64,000 bases of DNA from JAIBJN01 sp963775625 (GCA_963775625.1 CAVZJM010000011.1:62001-126000), one strand, 5' to 3'. Counted from the stretch's first letter, positions 6,360 to 16,696 are shown. The notes: generated by a model from the sequence alone, not told the origin. Translations and numbers: made by a program.

Positions 6360-7699
6360 CCGCGCAGGCGATGACAGCGCAGTGCTCGCTCGACGTCTCT
6401 GCCGCAGACGTCGGGATCTCGCGGTTCGGCGCCGGATCTGGCGGGCGCGCCGCCGTCGCAGCGATCGCGCCCCAACCCGCCGAAGCAGCGGTCGATACCG
6501 GTGCCCCCGCTCAGGTAGTCGTGACCCGCCTTGCCCAGGATGAGGTCGTCGCCCGGGCCGCCGAAGAGCGACGCGAGGCCGCGGTCATCGTCCCCGCTGC
6601 CGCCGTCGAGCAGATCGCGGGCGGGCCCGCCGGCGAGGTAGTCCTTGTCGCGCCCTCCCAGAATGACGTCCGCGCCTTCGCCCCCGTACAGGAAGTCGTT
6701 GTCCCGCCGGCCGAAAATCCGGTCGTCCCCGGGGCTGCCTCGAGCCCTGTCGGCACCGCTGCCGACGTCGACGACGTCGTCACCGGGGCCGCCGTCGGCC
6801 ACGTCGTTGTCGCGGCCGGTCGCCAGTCGGTCCGCGCCCTCTCCGCCGGCGACGAAGTCGCTCCCGGGCCCGGCGCGGATCGTGTCGTCCCCCGGACCTC
6901 CGGTCATGGGTTCGGACGAGCTGCCGTCGTTCTCGCTGCCACTGCCGAGGATGTCGTCCCCGAGGCCGCCGTCGAGCATGTCGTTGCCGGCTCCGCCGAG
7001 GAGGACGTCGTCGTCCTCGTCGCCGTTCATGCGGTCCTCGCCCGGGCCGCCGACGATGCGATCGACCCCGGGCCCTCCGTGCATCTGGAGGGCGACATCT
7101 GGATCGTTGCCGTCGTTGCCGGCGCCGCCCTCGAGCAGGTCGTCGCCGAGGCCGCCGTCCAGCCAATCGCCATCGTCTCCGCCGCGAAGGACGTCGTTGC
7201 CCTCGTCGCCGGTCATGTGGTCGTCTCCGGGGCCTCCGTCGATAGTGTCGTCCCCGGAGCCGCCGTGCATGGCGAGGCCGTTCGAAGGGTCATTGCCGGG
7301 GCCGCCCTCGATCTGGTCGTTGCCCGGGCCGCCGTCGATCGCGTCCGTCCCGTCGCCCCCGCGCAGGACGTCGTCGCCGTCCTCGCCATAGGTCGAGTCG
7401 GTGCCGGGACCTGCCTCGACCGTGTCGTTGCCGGGCCCGGCGCAGATCGAGTCGTTCGCCTCCAGCGCCTCGATCAGGTCGTCGCCGGCGCCCGCAACGA
7501 TCACGTCGCGCTCCTGCGTGCCGACGATGTGGTCGTCCCCGTCCGTCCCGACGTGCCCCGGGTCGCGGGGCGCCTCCCCGTCGCACGTCGGCGTCTGCGC
7601 CCCCAACGGCGCCGACCCGAGCTGGAGAAGCACGAACAGCGTCCCGACGAGGAGAGCGCTGCGTACGGCCGGCGGCATGCCGGGGAATTTAGAGCTCAT
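6356..7699 (-). CDS. Secreted hemolysin-type calcium-binding (RTX) repeat protein
   Basis: About 447 residues. A signal peptide (AVRSALLVGTLFVLLQLGSA, cut near APLGAQ) is followed by some forty glycine/aspartate-rich nonapeptide repeats of the type GGxGxDxUx, for example GGPGDDTIDGGPGDDHMTG and GDEGNDVLRGGDD. Such arrays fold into a calcium-filled beta roll after export. There is no enzymatic domain, so a surface or matrix role is likely. The start is uncertain: the ATG at 7697-7699 lies inside repeat copy C, while an in-frame ATG at 7676-7678 lies just outside it. The gene is bracketed by inverted repeat copies B and C. Its stop codon lies in copy B. Confidence 0.8.
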   Translation of the reverse strand: MSSKFPGMPPAVRSALLVGTLFVLLQLGSAPLGAQTPTCDGEAPRDPGHVGTDGDDHIVGTQERDVIVAGAGDDLIEALEANDSICAGPGNDTVEAGPGTDSTYGEDGDDVLRGGDGTDAIDGGPGNDQIEGGPGNDPSNGLAMHGGSGDDTIDGGPGDDHMTGDEGNDVLRGGDDGDWLDGGLGDDLLEGGAGNDGNDPDVALQMHGGPGVDRIVGGPGEDRMNGDEDDDVLLGGAGNDMLDGGLGDDILGSGSENDGSSSEPMTGGPGDDTIRAGPGSDFVAGGEGADRLATGRDNDVADGGPGDDVVDVGSGADRARGSPGDDRIFGRRDNDFLYGGEGADVILGGRDKDYLAGGPARDLLDGGSGDDDRGLASLFGGPGDDLILGKAGHDYLSGGTGIDRCFGGLGRDRCDGGAPARSGAEPRDPDVCGRDVERALRCHRLRG

Positions 7700-7857
7700 T
7701 TCGGAATGATGCGCCGTCGTCGGGGTGTCTGGGCGAGTGCGAGGCAAGGACGCAGGGAGCGCTCGTATTCGAGAATACGGGCGCGACCGAGGGACGCCGA
7801 ATCGCGCCGTCCAGGGCGGCCCGGCGGCACCCGGCTTCATTCGAAAGGAGTTCTTAG
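7689..7857 (+). repeat. Structured dispersed repeat, copy C (forward)
   Basis: The left arm AGAGCTCATTTCGGAATGA (7691-7709) pairs with 7836-7854 with one bulge and one mismatch. The central hairpin is identical to copy A. The right end (TTCTTAG) contains the stop codon of the LamG/phosphoesterase gene at 7854-7856; the left arm overlaps the possible start of the RTX gene. Confidence 0.75.
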
Positions 7858-10520
7858 CCTGGTCCGTGTCCGATCGCGTAGTGCCCGGCGATCGTCGCCT
7901 CGGAGAGCAAGCCTTCGTAGAGCGCGATCTCGTCCAGGTCGCCCTTGTACTCCGGGTAGCCCGGGCCCTTGCCGAAGGTGAGCGCGCCGTCGTTGCTCAC
8001 GTCGCCGGTCATCGGGCCCGCGGTGGCGCCCGCGGCCACGCCGTCGACGTGGAAACGGATTCCGAAGTCACGGTCGAACCGGACGACGATGTGGTGCCAG
8101 GCGCCGCCGTCCACGCGGACCGTGCTGTAGGCCTGCCGAACGACGGAGCCGTCGAAGATGTTCACGCGCAACTGGCCGACGTGATTCGGGTCATCGGTGA
8201 CGGTCACCTGCCAGTACGGCCCCGCGCTGGAACGTTTTGTGATGATCGCGCGCTCGTCGGTGGCGCTCGGCTTGACCCATGCCTCGACGGTGAAATCCTC
8301 GTCGCCGAAGTCGAGGCTGCCGTTGGCCGGATCACCGACCGTGATGCGGTCGTTGCCGCCGTCGAGCCGGACGGCCGTGTTCGAATCGCCGCTGAGCGCT
8401 CCGGGCACCCCCAGGACGACGCCGTTCTGGTACGTCCCCGAGGCCCCCCCAAGCTCCTCGGCCGCCGACGTGCCGCTGAGCTCGCCGAGGCGCCAGTAGG
8501 CGCGTGGCGGGACGCTGAGCACCGCGTCGTCGTACTCGCCCTCAGTCGGCGGCGGAGGCGGCGGAGGCGGCGGAGGCGGCGGAGACTCCGGGCCGTGGCA
8601 GTCCGCGCTCCCGGCGTCGGTCGAGGTCCCGCCTGCGACGGGCAGGAACTCCCAGTCGTACGACCCCGCATGGAGCGTGAGCTTGAGGACGCCGAAGGTG
8701 TCGTTGATCCGGGCAGCGCTGTTGGGGAGGATCGTGCTCCACGGGTAGAACATGAAGCCACCAAGCCCTGCCGTGAACTGCGTGATGCCGTAGGCGAGGT
8801 CGAGCTCGCCGTCCCGCGTCTGGGGCAGGAACCGCTCGTACACGTGCTCGTGACCGTTGACGACGACGTCCGCGCCGTAGTCGCTGAGCGCGTCCCAGAA
8901 CGGGTTCATGCCCGGGTTGCTTCCGTGGACGCCGCCGGAGCTGAAGCGTGGAACATGCCAGTACGCGAGCGTGCAGTCGCCGAGGTTGGCAGCCAGGTCA
9001 CTCCGCAGCCACTGCTCCTGGGGCGAGCCCGGGCCGCAGCCGCCGATCTGATTGCACTCGCTGTTGAGCGCCACGATGTGCCAGGTTCCGAGGTCGTAGC
9101 TGTAATAACCCTTTGTCGGGTCGCCGGCGTTGGCGCCGAAGTAGCCGAAGTAGCCGGCAGCCCCCGGGGTTGTGTAGTCGTGGCCGCCGACTGACGGGAA
9201 GGTACGGTCCTTCACCTGACCCCAGCTGGCGCCGTAGCAATCGGCGAACTCTTGTGGGGTTCCGTCCGGGTAGGCGTTGTCGCCCGTCGTGAACACCGTC
9301 GCCTGCGGGAGGCCCAGGAGGAGCGCCGCCGTCGCTTCGTCCTGGGCACTCTGCCCGCACGAGGCGATGTCGCCCGCGCCAACCAGCACCGGATCGCCCG
9401 GGGGAGGCGGCGGAGGCGGAGTGTCGTCGAGAACCGTGAACGAGGCCGGCTCGCTTGACCCAACGTTCTGGGAGAAGTCCTCCTGGGTCGCCTCCGCCGT
9501 GTACACCCCGGGTGCGAGCGGCGTTGTTGCCGCAACCGAGTAGGAGCCGTTACCCGCCCGCGTCGTCGTCAGGGTCTGAACCGGCGCGCCGCTGGTATCG
9601 GGCCCGGCGTAGACCTGCACGGAGACCGTCGTGGAATCGCCGATCGCCGTACCGGCCGTGCCGGAGAACGTGGGCGTCTCGGGTTCGTCCGGGCTACCGT
9701 CGGGAGGGCTCGTCAGCGTGATCACGGGCGCCGTCGTGTCGATCGTCGCCGCCAGGTAGTGCGCCTCGACCCGTTCTGCGGAAAGCAGCCCGCGGTAGAC
9801 GGCGACCTCGTCGATGTCGCCCTTGAACTCGGCGTAGCCGCTGACCTTTCCGACCTGGAGCAGGCCCGTGTTGTCCAGGTTGCCCGTCATCGGAGCGGAG
9901 ACCGCCCCGGCCGGCAGCCCGTCCGTGTAGAAGCGAACGCCGAAGTCCCGGTCGAAGACCACGACCACGTGATGCCACGCCCCGTCGTCGACCCGCCGCG
10001 TGCTGTAGACCTGGCGGGTGACGACGCCGTCGTAGATGTTCGCGCGCAGGCGGCCTGTCTGGCTGCCGTCGTCGGTGACCGTGACCTGCCAGTAGCGCGC
10101 CGCGTCTCGCTTGCCGATGATCGAGCGCTCGTTGGTCTCGGAGGTCTTCACCCAGGCTTCGACCGAGAAGTCGTCGGTCCCGAAGTCGAAGAGCCCGCTG
10201 GCCGGGTCGCCCAGGTTGACCCGGTCGTTCCCGCCGTCGAACCGCGCCGCCGAGTTCGTCTGCACCGCGCCGGGAACGCCGAGCGCGACGCCGTTCAGAT
10301 AGGTCCCTGCGGTTGCGTTCGGGGTCTCGTCGGCGGCACTCGTTCCGCTCGTCTCGCCGAAGCGCCAGTACCCGGCCGGCGTATCGGCCAGGACCTGGTC
10401 GCGGTATGACGGGACCTGCGCGGGAGCTCCGAGCGTCCCAACGCTGAGCATCACGCCGCCAAGGGTCACCACGCACAGAGCGCGCAGAGAGAGTCGCCGC
10501 AGAGAAGGCCGCCGCACCAA
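7854..10520 (-). CDS. Secreted LamG - phosphoesterase - LamG protein
   Basis: 888 residues. A signal peptide (RALCVVTLGGVMLSVGTLGA) leads into a first LamG/concanavalin-like domain (AGYWRFGETSGTSAADE to about residue 255), then an Ig-like region (TPTFSGTAGTAIGDSTTVSV). After a proline linker comes a calcineurin-like phosphoesterase (VGAGDIASCG, TGDNAYPDGT, GGHDYTTPG, NGHEHVYERFLPQ). A second proline linker of about 12 residues precedes a second LamG domain. It should be exported and act on a phosphate ester at the surface or in the matrix, with LamG domains binding glycans. The start is TTG at 10518-10520 or GTG three bases on. A paralogue lies at about 40.3-43.4 kb. The stop codon lies in repeat copy C. 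Confidence 0.85.
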   Translation of the reverse strand: MVRRPSLRRLSLRALCVVTLGGVMLSVGTLGAPAQVPSYRDQVLADTPAGYWRFGETSGTSAADETPNATAGTYLNGVALGVPGAVQTNSAARFDGGNDRVNLGDPASGLFDFGTDDFSVEAWVKTSETNERSIIGKRDAARYWQVTVTDDGSQTGRLRANIYDGVVTRQVYSTRRVDDGAWHHVVVVFDRDFGVRFYTDGLPAGAVSAPMTGNLDNTGLLQVGKVSGYAEFKGDIDEVAVYRGLLSAERVEAHYLAATIDTTAPVITLTSPPDGSPDEPETPTFSGTAGTAIGDSTTVSVQVYAGPDTSGAPVQTLTTTRAGNGSYSVAATTPLAPGVYTAEATQEDFSQNVGSSEPASFTVLDDTPPPPPPPGDPVLVGAGDIASCGQSAQDEATAALLLGLPQATVFTTGDNAYPDGTPQEFADCYGASWGQVKDRTFPSVGGHDYTTPGAAGYFGYFGANAGDPTKGYYSYDLGTWHIVALNSECNQIGGCGPGSPQEQWLRSDLAANLGDCTLAYWHVPRFSSGGVHGSNPGMNPFWDALSDYGADVVVNGHEHVYERFLPQTRDGELDLAYGITQFTAGLGGFMFYPWSTILPNSAARINDTFGVLKLTLHAGSYDWEFLPVAGGTSTDAGSADCHGPESPPPPPPPPPPPPTEGEYDDAVLSVPPRAYWRLGELSGTSAAEELGGASGTYQNGVVLGVPGALSGDSNTAVRLDGGNDRITVGDPANGSLDFGDEDFTVEAWVKPSATDERAIITKRSSAGPYWQVTVTDDPNHVGQLRVNIFDGSVVRQAYSTVRVDGGAWHHIVVRFDRDFGIRFHVDGVAAGATAGPMTGDVSNDGALTFGKGPGYPEYKGDLDEIALYEGLLSEATIAGHYAIGHGPG

Positions 10521-10650
10521 AGAGAGTCAACTCCGCGGCGTGACGTCCGTCAACGGTCGTTCGGATGGGGTCTGCTAGCCGTTCGGAGAGGTACCCCCCA
10601 GCCTCTGCGGGTCGTGATTCGGCAGGCGCCGAAGCTAGAGTCCATGCCGC

Positions 10651-11868
10651 GTGAAGGCACCGCGGTTCGACATTGCAGTGATCGGCGGAGGGCTGATCGG
10701 GCTCGCGACTGCCCTCCGCCTGCTCGCCGAGAAGCCCGGCCTGCGCGTCGCCGTGCTCGAGAAGGAGACGGAGCTCGCGCGACACCAGAGCGGCCGGAAC
10801 TCGGGGGTCATCCACGCGGGCCTCTACTACGCGCCGGGCTCGCTGAAGGCGCGCCTCTGCCGGGAGGGTATGGAGGCGCTCAGGCGCTTCGCGGACGACC
10901 GCGGGATCCCGTACGAGCTGTGCGGCAAGCTCGTCCTTGCGCTGAACGAGGGTGAGCTAGGCCGTCTCCGGGACCTGAAGCAGCGCGGCGTCGCGAACGG
11001 CCTGCGCGGCATGCAGGAGGTCGGGCCGGAGGAGATTCGCGAGCTCGAGCCTCGCGCAACCGGACTGCGCGGGCTCCACGTCCCAGAGACCGGCATCATC
11101 GACTTCCGTGCCGTCGCGGGCGCCTACGCGGACGATGTTCGCGCCGGAGGGGGCGAGATCCGGCTCGCCTGCGAGGTCGTCGCGATCGAGCGTCGCGACG
11201 GCGGGCGGCGGCTTCGCCTCGTGCGGGGCCCCGACGTGCATGCCGAGAACGTCGTCGCCTGCGCCGGCCTCCACGCCGACCGCGTGGCCGCGCTGACGGG
11301 CAGCGATCCGGGCGCGTACCGAATCGTCCCGTTTCGCGGCGACTACTACACGCTGAGACCCGAAGCCCGGAAGCTCGTCCGCGGGCTGATCTACCCGGTC
11401 CCCGACCCGTCGTTCCCGTTCCTCGGCGTTCACCTCACGCGACGGATCGACGGTGAGGTCTGGGCGGGGCCGAACGCGGTGCCGGCGCTGGCCCGCGAGG
11501 GCTACCGACGTCGAGACGTCGACCTTCGCCACCTGGCCTCAATCGTCGCATTCCCCGGGTTTCGGCGCCTCGCGCGAACATACGCCCGTACGGGCGCCGG
11601 CGAGCTCTACCGGGATTTCGCGAAGAGAGCCTTCGTCAAGGCTCTGCGCGGCTACGTCCCGGCGCTCAGGCCCGGCGACGTCACCTTCGGCCCGTCCGGC
11701 GTCCGCGCCCAGTGCCTGGGGGCTGACGGCACCCTAGTCGACGACTTCCTGCTGGAGGAGGACGAGGGCGTCCTGCACGTCCTCAACGCCCCGTCCCCGG
11801 GCGCGACGGCGTCGCTCGCCATCGGCCGTGTCCTGGCCGAGCGCGCGACCTCCGCGTTCGGGCTCTAG
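10651..11868 (+). CDS. lhgO: L-2-hydroxyglutarate oxidase-like FAD enzyme
   Basis: 405 residues of the DAO/FAD oxidoreductase family. The dinucleotide fold GGGLIGLATALRLL opens the protein, followed by ARHQSGRNSGVIHAGLYY, a hallmark of LhgO/YgaF-type enzymes. Later come VPETGIIDFRAV, VACAGLHADRVA and RGDYYTL, all typical. The enzyme oxidises L-2-hydroxyglutarate to 2-oxoglutarate, usually passing electrons to the membrane quinone pool. Length is normal. The GTG at 10651 begins just before the FAD motif. It stands alone on this strand, so regulation is unknown. Confidence 0.88.
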   Translation: MKAPRFDIAVIGGGLIGLATALRLLAEKPGLRVAVLEKETELARHQSGRNSGVIHAGLYYAPGSLKARLCREGMEALRRFADDRGIPYELCGKLVLALNEGELGRLRDLKQRGVANGLRGMQEVGPEEIRELEPRATGLRGLHVPETGIIDFRAVAGAYADDVRAGGGEIRLACEVVAIERRDGGRRLRLVRGPDVHAENVVACAGLHADRVAALTGSDPGAYRIVPFRGDYYTLRPEARKLVRGLIYPVPDPSFPFLGVHLTRRIDGEVWAGPNAVPALAREGYRRRDVDLRHLASIVAFPGFRRLARTYARTGAGELYRDFAKRAFVKALRGYVPALRPGDVTFGPSGVRAQCLGADGTLVDDFLLEEDEGVLHVLNAPSPGATASLAIGRVLAERATSAFGL

Positions 11869-11879
11869 CTCGGCCGCCC

Positions 11880-12144
11880 GTGACGTTGGCCTTCAACCGA
11901 AGGCTCGGGAGCGTCTTTCTCGCCGCCGCTGGGCTCGTCGGGCTCTCTCGAGGTGCCGGCGTCCTACCCGACCGACGTGCTCGTCGGGATCCCGATCGGC
12001 CTCGTCTGCGCCTACGCAGTCGTGCGCTTCCTCCGCGTGCCGCTGACCGGGTCCGTCCGTCTTCTCAGCCGCGTATCGGATCCGATCGTCGGCCTCGCCT
12101 GGCCGCCCCGGTCGCAGAGGTCCGCCAACGGCTCGGGTCGGTAA
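11880..12144 (+). pseudogene. Remnant of a PAP2-type phosphatase C terminus
   Basis: Two frames join near 11950 to read RRLGSVFLAAAGLVGLSR then VPASYPTDVLVGIPIG, the end of a PAP2 superfamily phosphatase (pattern S-R-x5-H-Y-P-T-D-V-x-x-G). The catalytic histidine before YPTDV is replaced by serine, the N-terminal two thirds are missing, and a base has been gained or lost. A degraded fragment is the simplest reading. Two fuller PAP2 genes occur in the polysaccharide locus. Confidence 0.6.
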
Positions 12145-12168
12145 CCGTCCCAGACGGTCTTCCGACAA

Positions 12169-13260
12169 CTACCGGGTGACGGTGTCCGCCGAGCGCTGCT
12201 CGGGGAGAAGCGACGCGACCGCCCGCCGAAACGCCACGTCGATGTGGGCGAGCTCCTCGCGCGACCTCGGGATATCGAGGATGAACGACCTGAAGCCGAG
12301 CTCGAGATACCGGCCGAGCTCCGCCGAGACGACCTCGTAGCTTCCGACGAGGTAGGGGCAGAACGTCTTGTAGTTCTCGAAGGGGCCGAGCCAGTACGGC
12401 GACGCATGCTTGCCGGCGTGCTCGGCGAGCGCCGACAGCTGGTGGTGCCAGCGAGAATCCGAGACCTTCATGGCGAGCTGGTGGGTGAGCTGCCCCTTCC
12501 GGGAGGGAGGGAACTGCGAGAGCGCGACCGCCCAGGCTTCCTCGGACGTCTCGCGGGCGATGATGCCCGCCCGCATCCCGAGCCTGAGCGAGTCGCCGGC
12601 GGCGCGTCCGGTCTCCTCGCCTGGCGGCTTCGGGTACTTGACGGCCGTGGCGCCGATCGCGCGGGCGGCGGCCAGACCGGCCTCGGACGAGCCCGACACC
12701 GTGATTCCGGGCATGAGCTCGGGCGGGAGCGGAGGCGTCAGCTTCAGGTTCGTCACCCGGTAGTACCCGCCCTCGAAGCTGAACGGATCCGGGCTCTCGA
12801 GCAGGCCCTTGACGATCGTCGTGTACTCGACGAGGCGGTCGTAGCGCTCGTCGTGCGGCGTGTCGTCGTCGAGCGCGAGAAGGTCGTTCCGGAAGCCCCC
12901 GGCGACCATGTTCAGGTAGATGCGGCGGCCGTGCAGGAAGGCGAGCGACGCCACCGTCTTCGCCGCCGAGTAGGGATGGACGTAGACGGGCTGGACGGCC
13001 ACGAGCGGGCACAGGGCCTTCGTGCGCTCGAGGACGACCTGCGCGAGGAGCCACGGATCCACCAGCGAGTTGTCGGTGTAGACGAGCATGCCGCGATGGC
13101 CCGCGTCGTCGCTCCACTGTGCCACCTCCACGGCCCGCCGAAGGTAGCTTTCGGCGTCGAAGTGGGCGGACTGCGGGCAGGTCGAGAAGATCTCGATGCC
13201 CGCGACCTCGAGCGGGTCGGCGACGTCGACGTCCCGAACGCGGTCGCGGAGCTCCGACAC
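12169..13260 (-). CDS. Luciferase-like (LLM) flavin monooxygenase, SsuD-type
   Basis: About 363 residues from the GTG at 13258-13260. Family features include SAESYLRRAVEVAQ-like helix text (FDAESYLRRAVEVAQWSDD), VAVQPVYVHPYSAAKTVASL, FEGGYYRVTNLKL, PGITVSGSSEAGLAAARA and the late PYLVGSYEVVSAELG, matching FMNH2-dependent alkanesulfonate-monooxygenase-type enzymes. It would insert oxygen using reduced FMN from a separate reductase. Relatives occur as tailoring enzymes of carrier-bound substrates. No stop separates it from the DegT gene upstream, so the two could be one fused polypeptide. Its position by an adenylation/ACP module suggests tailoring, but that is inference. Confidence 0.75.
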   Translation of the reverse strand: MSELRDRVRDVDVADPLEVAGIEIFSTCPQSAHFDAESYLRRAVEVAQWSDDAGHRGMLVYTDNSLVDPWLLAQVVLERTKALCPLVAVQPVYVHPYSAAKTVASLAFLHGRRIYLNMVAGGFRNDLLALDDDTPHDERYDRLVEYTTIVKGLLESPDPFSFEGGYYRVTNLKLTPPLPPELMPGITVSGSSEAGLAAARAIGATAVKYPKPPGEETGRAAGDSLRLGMRAGIIARETSEEAWAVALSQFPPSRKGQLTHQLAMKVSDSRWHHQLSALAEHAGKHASPYWLGPFENYKTFCPYLVGSYEVVSAELGRYLELGFRSFILDIPRSREELAHIDVAFRRAVASLLPEQRSADTVTR

Positions 13261-14461
13261 CGTGCCCCCGGCTCCGTTGCCTTCCGAGGGGATCGTGCGG
13301 GTGCGTCGCGACTGGCGAACCGCGTCGAGCAGAGCCTCGACGACCGCCTCGACCTGCCTGTCGTCCATGTGTGGAAAGAGCGGGAGCGTGAGGATCCGGT
13401 CCGCGACCGCCTCGGTCCTCGGAAGCCGGCGCTGGTCGCTCGCGCCGACGTAGGCGGAGAAACGATGGATCGGCGGGTAGTGGACGCTCGTCTGGATGCG
13501 GCGCTCGACGAGGATTGCCCGAACATCCTCACGGTTCACGTCGTCCGGCAGAACGACCACGGCGAGGTGATGGGCGGAAGCCGAGTCGTCATCGTCTGCG
13601 AACGGCATCACGATACCCTCGACGCCGTCGAAGGCTTCGCGGTACCGCGCGACGACTCGCGAGCGCGCGGCGTTTCCATCTCGAAGCGCCGGAGCTGGAC
13701 GAGGCCGGCGGCGGCGCGTGGCTCGTCCAGGCGGTAGTTGAAGCCCGGCACGACGACGTCGTAGGTGTTCGCGTGTCCGCGATGGCGGTCCCACGTGAGG
13801 GTGGTCATCCCGTGCGAGCGCAGGAAGCGGAGTCGCTCGGCGAGCATCGTCGTCGTCCGTGACGACCATGCCTCCCTCTCCGATCGGCAGGTTCTTGTTG
13901 GAGAAGAAGCTGAAGCAGCCGGCGAGCCCTAGCGAGCCGCACGGGCGGCCGTCGAAGGGAGGCGCCCGGTGCGTGCGCGGCGTCCTCGATCACGGCCAGG
14001 CCATGGCGCTCGGCGACGTCGAGCACGCGGTCCATGTCGCACGGGTGCCCGCCGTAGTGGAGCACGATCACCGCCTTCGTCGCCGGTCCGACGGCCGCTT
14101 CGAGGTCGTCTGGATCGAGGTTGAGATCCCGCTCCCCCCTGATGTCGCAGAAGACCGGCCGGGCGCCGCTGTGGGCGACGACGTTCGCCGCGGCGACGAA
14201 GTTGAGCGACGGGAGGACGACCTCGTCCCCGGGGCCGCACTCGCAGGCCAGCAGCGCGAGGTGGAGGGCCGCCGTTCCGTTCGCCACGGCAAATGCGTGG
14301 CGGGTGCCGCAGAGCTCGCCGAAGCTCGCCTCGAACTCCGCCACCCGCGGGCCCATGCTCCACCAGCCCGAGGCGACAGCCTCCTGGACGGCCGAGAGCA
14401 GCTCGTCGTCGGCAGAGACGTCGGAGAGGGGCACGAGCCAGCTCTGGTTCATCGGAGGCAT
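13261..14461 (-). pseudogene. DegT/DnrJ/EryC1 sugar aminotransferase, three frameshifts
   Basis: Joined across frames this is a near full-length PLP-dependent sugar aminotransferase of about 395 residues. Motifs are the start SGWWSMGPRVAEFEASFG, NGTAALHLALLAC, PSLNFVAAANVV, EDAAHAPGAS, the lysine region FFSNKNLPIGEGGM (Schiff-base lysine in SNKN), then NYRLDEPRAAAG and VHYPPIHRFSAY. Reading shifts near 13960, 13850 and 13670. It would aminate a keto-sugar nucleotide for the polysaccharide. Conserved residues survive on both sides of each shift, so either read errors or very recent decay is possible. The last frame continues without a stop into the monooxygenase. Confidence 0.65.
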
Positions 14462-14592
14462 CCTGGAAAGGGCCGGCGTGCGGCCATGCTCGCGATGCTA
14501 GCGCGAGCGCGCCGAATCTCCACAGGACGTTCGATTAGCGTTCGCACGGCAGGCCCCGCCGATCGGGCAGGGTTCGCCCCCGGCGACGCCTT

Positions 14593-16588
14593 CTACCCTT
14601 CGTACGCGCCCACGTCGGGGCCCGAGCCCTGCGGCCTGGGAGCGCCTTCGGCGTCCGTCGTCGGCGTCCAGTCCGCGAGCGCCTCGTCGAGGGCGGGGCT
14701 GTCTGCCGCAAGCCGCAGGTCGCGCGCGACGTAGTCGAGGAAGCTCGGGTCGGCGAAGATATTGCCGACGGACGTGTCGATCGCGGGACACCCGGACTGC
14801 ACCGCCCCGCTCGGGTTCCCGTAGATGACGTTGTGATCCACCGTGACGTTGCTCGTCGGACAGGTCGAGTCGCGCTGGACCCCGTACCGCGCGTTGAAGG
14901 CCAGGACGTTGTTGCGAACGACGACGTCGGAGACCCCGCCCGAGCCGCCCACGACGATCCCGCTGTGCCCGGACGCGACGATAGTGTTCCCGACGATCAC
15001 CGAGCCGTGGTTCAGGTCGTAGACCTGGATCCCGAAGCCCTTCGGGTGGTCGTGAATCACGTTGTTGGCGACGTAGTGGTCGGAGCCCTGGAGGTAGATC
15101 CCGTGGCTCTGGTGGGCGATGCCCTTGCCGTTGTGGTGGATCCAGTTGGCGAGCACGTGGACGTTGGCGCTCTCCTCGGCGGTGTAGATCCCCTGATCCG
15201 TGCCCAGGCGGATCTCGTTGCCCGAGAGCTCCACATGGTGGCCGTAGACGTCGATGTTGCCGCCGGAGGTGCCCGGGGCCTTCTCGACGACGAAGCCGCT
15301 GAGGCGGAAGTAGGCGCCGTCGCTCGAGACGACGAGAGGATGCCCGGCGACCGGGTTGAGGATCGGCTGCTCGCCCGGGTAGGCCTCCACGGAGATCGGC
15401 GCCGACGCCGTCCCGGCCCGGTCGAATTCGAGATCCTCGAAGTACGTACCGGCGCGGACGAGCGCCCGCTCCCAGCCGTCAACGTATCGAGCGCCTTCTG
15501 AACCGTCCGCCAGGGCGCCGAGAACGTCCCCGGGTTCGCATCCGAGCCGGCGGGCGAGACGTAGTAGACGGCGCCGGTCGACGACGGCAAAAGCGGCGGG
15601 AGCGCCGAGCCCAGGGTGGCGCACGCCGATGTCGACATGCTCAGGTTCGCCCTCCCTGAACGGTTTCCGGCCTCGTCGAAGGCGTCGACCTCGAAGCTGT
15701 ACTGGGTGTCGCAAGCGAGCCCCGAGACCGTGTGGGAGCTCGAGCCCACCTCGGAGACGTGCACGCCGTCGCGATACACCCCGTACCCGGCAACGCCGTC
15801 ACCCGAGCCCGTCCAGTCGAGCGTGACCGAGATCTGCGAGCGACCGGCGACGTGGAGGTCGGTCGGGGCGGGTGGCGGCCCGTGTCGAGCGGACGAAGCG
15901 CCACGGCCTGGCCGACGGCGACGCCTCGCTTCCGCCCGAAGCGCGCCGTTCGCGCGCCGGTGGGACCGGCGTCGGCCTGAGCCCGGTCGGCGCCCGCCGT
16001 GCTGACGCCCCAGCGCCTGGTCGTCAGCTCGTACCGTTCGGTCATCCCGGGCGGGGAGCTCGTACGTCCCGCGCCGCTCGCCCCGAAGAAGCCGACGAGC
16101 CTCGCCCCGGCGACGGGCGCCGCGAGGGAAGGGGCCGTCACCCACGTCGTGTTGCGGCGCAGGCTGGCGCTCGAGCCGAGCACGGGTCTTGCCGTGTCGG
16201 CGCCGCGGTAGGCGAGCATCGCGGCCGCGCCGCCGCGCGGCCTTCGCAGCGTCCATGTCGCCGAGAAGGGCTCGGAGTCCCCGGCGACTCTCAGGAAGAC
16301 CGCCTGCGCGAGCCGCGCTCCGCCGCCGCGGCCCGCGGTGCGGCGGACGACCCGCCAACCGGGCGGCGCGACGATCGTCCGGGCGCTCGAGGCCCGAACC
16401 GTGACGGCCACGACGAGGACGTCGCCGGCCACGACGCCGGCAGGCGTTCGCACCGTGATCACGCTCCCGTCGGGCGCCTTCGCCGTCGTCGTTCCGACTG
16501 AAACGACAGCAGACTGCCCGAGTGCGGGACCGGCGAGCACCGCCGACGCGACGCAGGCGGCGAGAAGTCCGGTGCGGCTCCCGATCAT
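14593..16588 (-). pseudogene. Secreted FN3 plus right-handed beta-helix protein, two frameshifts
   Basis: Signal peptide (LLAACVASAVLAGPALGQS), then a beta-sandwich domain (TPAGVVAGDVLVVAVTV, APPGWRVVRR), a fibronectin type III domain (PPAPTDLHVAGRSQISVTLD) and a C-terminal parallel beta-helix (VYYVSPAGSDANPGTFSAPW, NEIRLGTDQGIYTAEESAN, HGIYLQGSDHYVANNVIHD). Reading shifts near 15875 and 15475. The closely related gene at 28706-29821 has no shift at the second point, which shows where the extra base lies. Such helices bind or cleave polysaccharide; I see no lyase catalytic set. It probably totals about 660 residues and is surface-exposed. Confidence 0.7.
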
Positions 16589-16696
16589 GTAGTTCCCTGC
16601 CGGCTTCCATCGGCTCAGACCTCCGGCGGGTCGATCTTCGGATCCCGCGAACGGGGTATCTCGACTCGCCCCTCCGCACCGCGGAGGGCCGACTCG

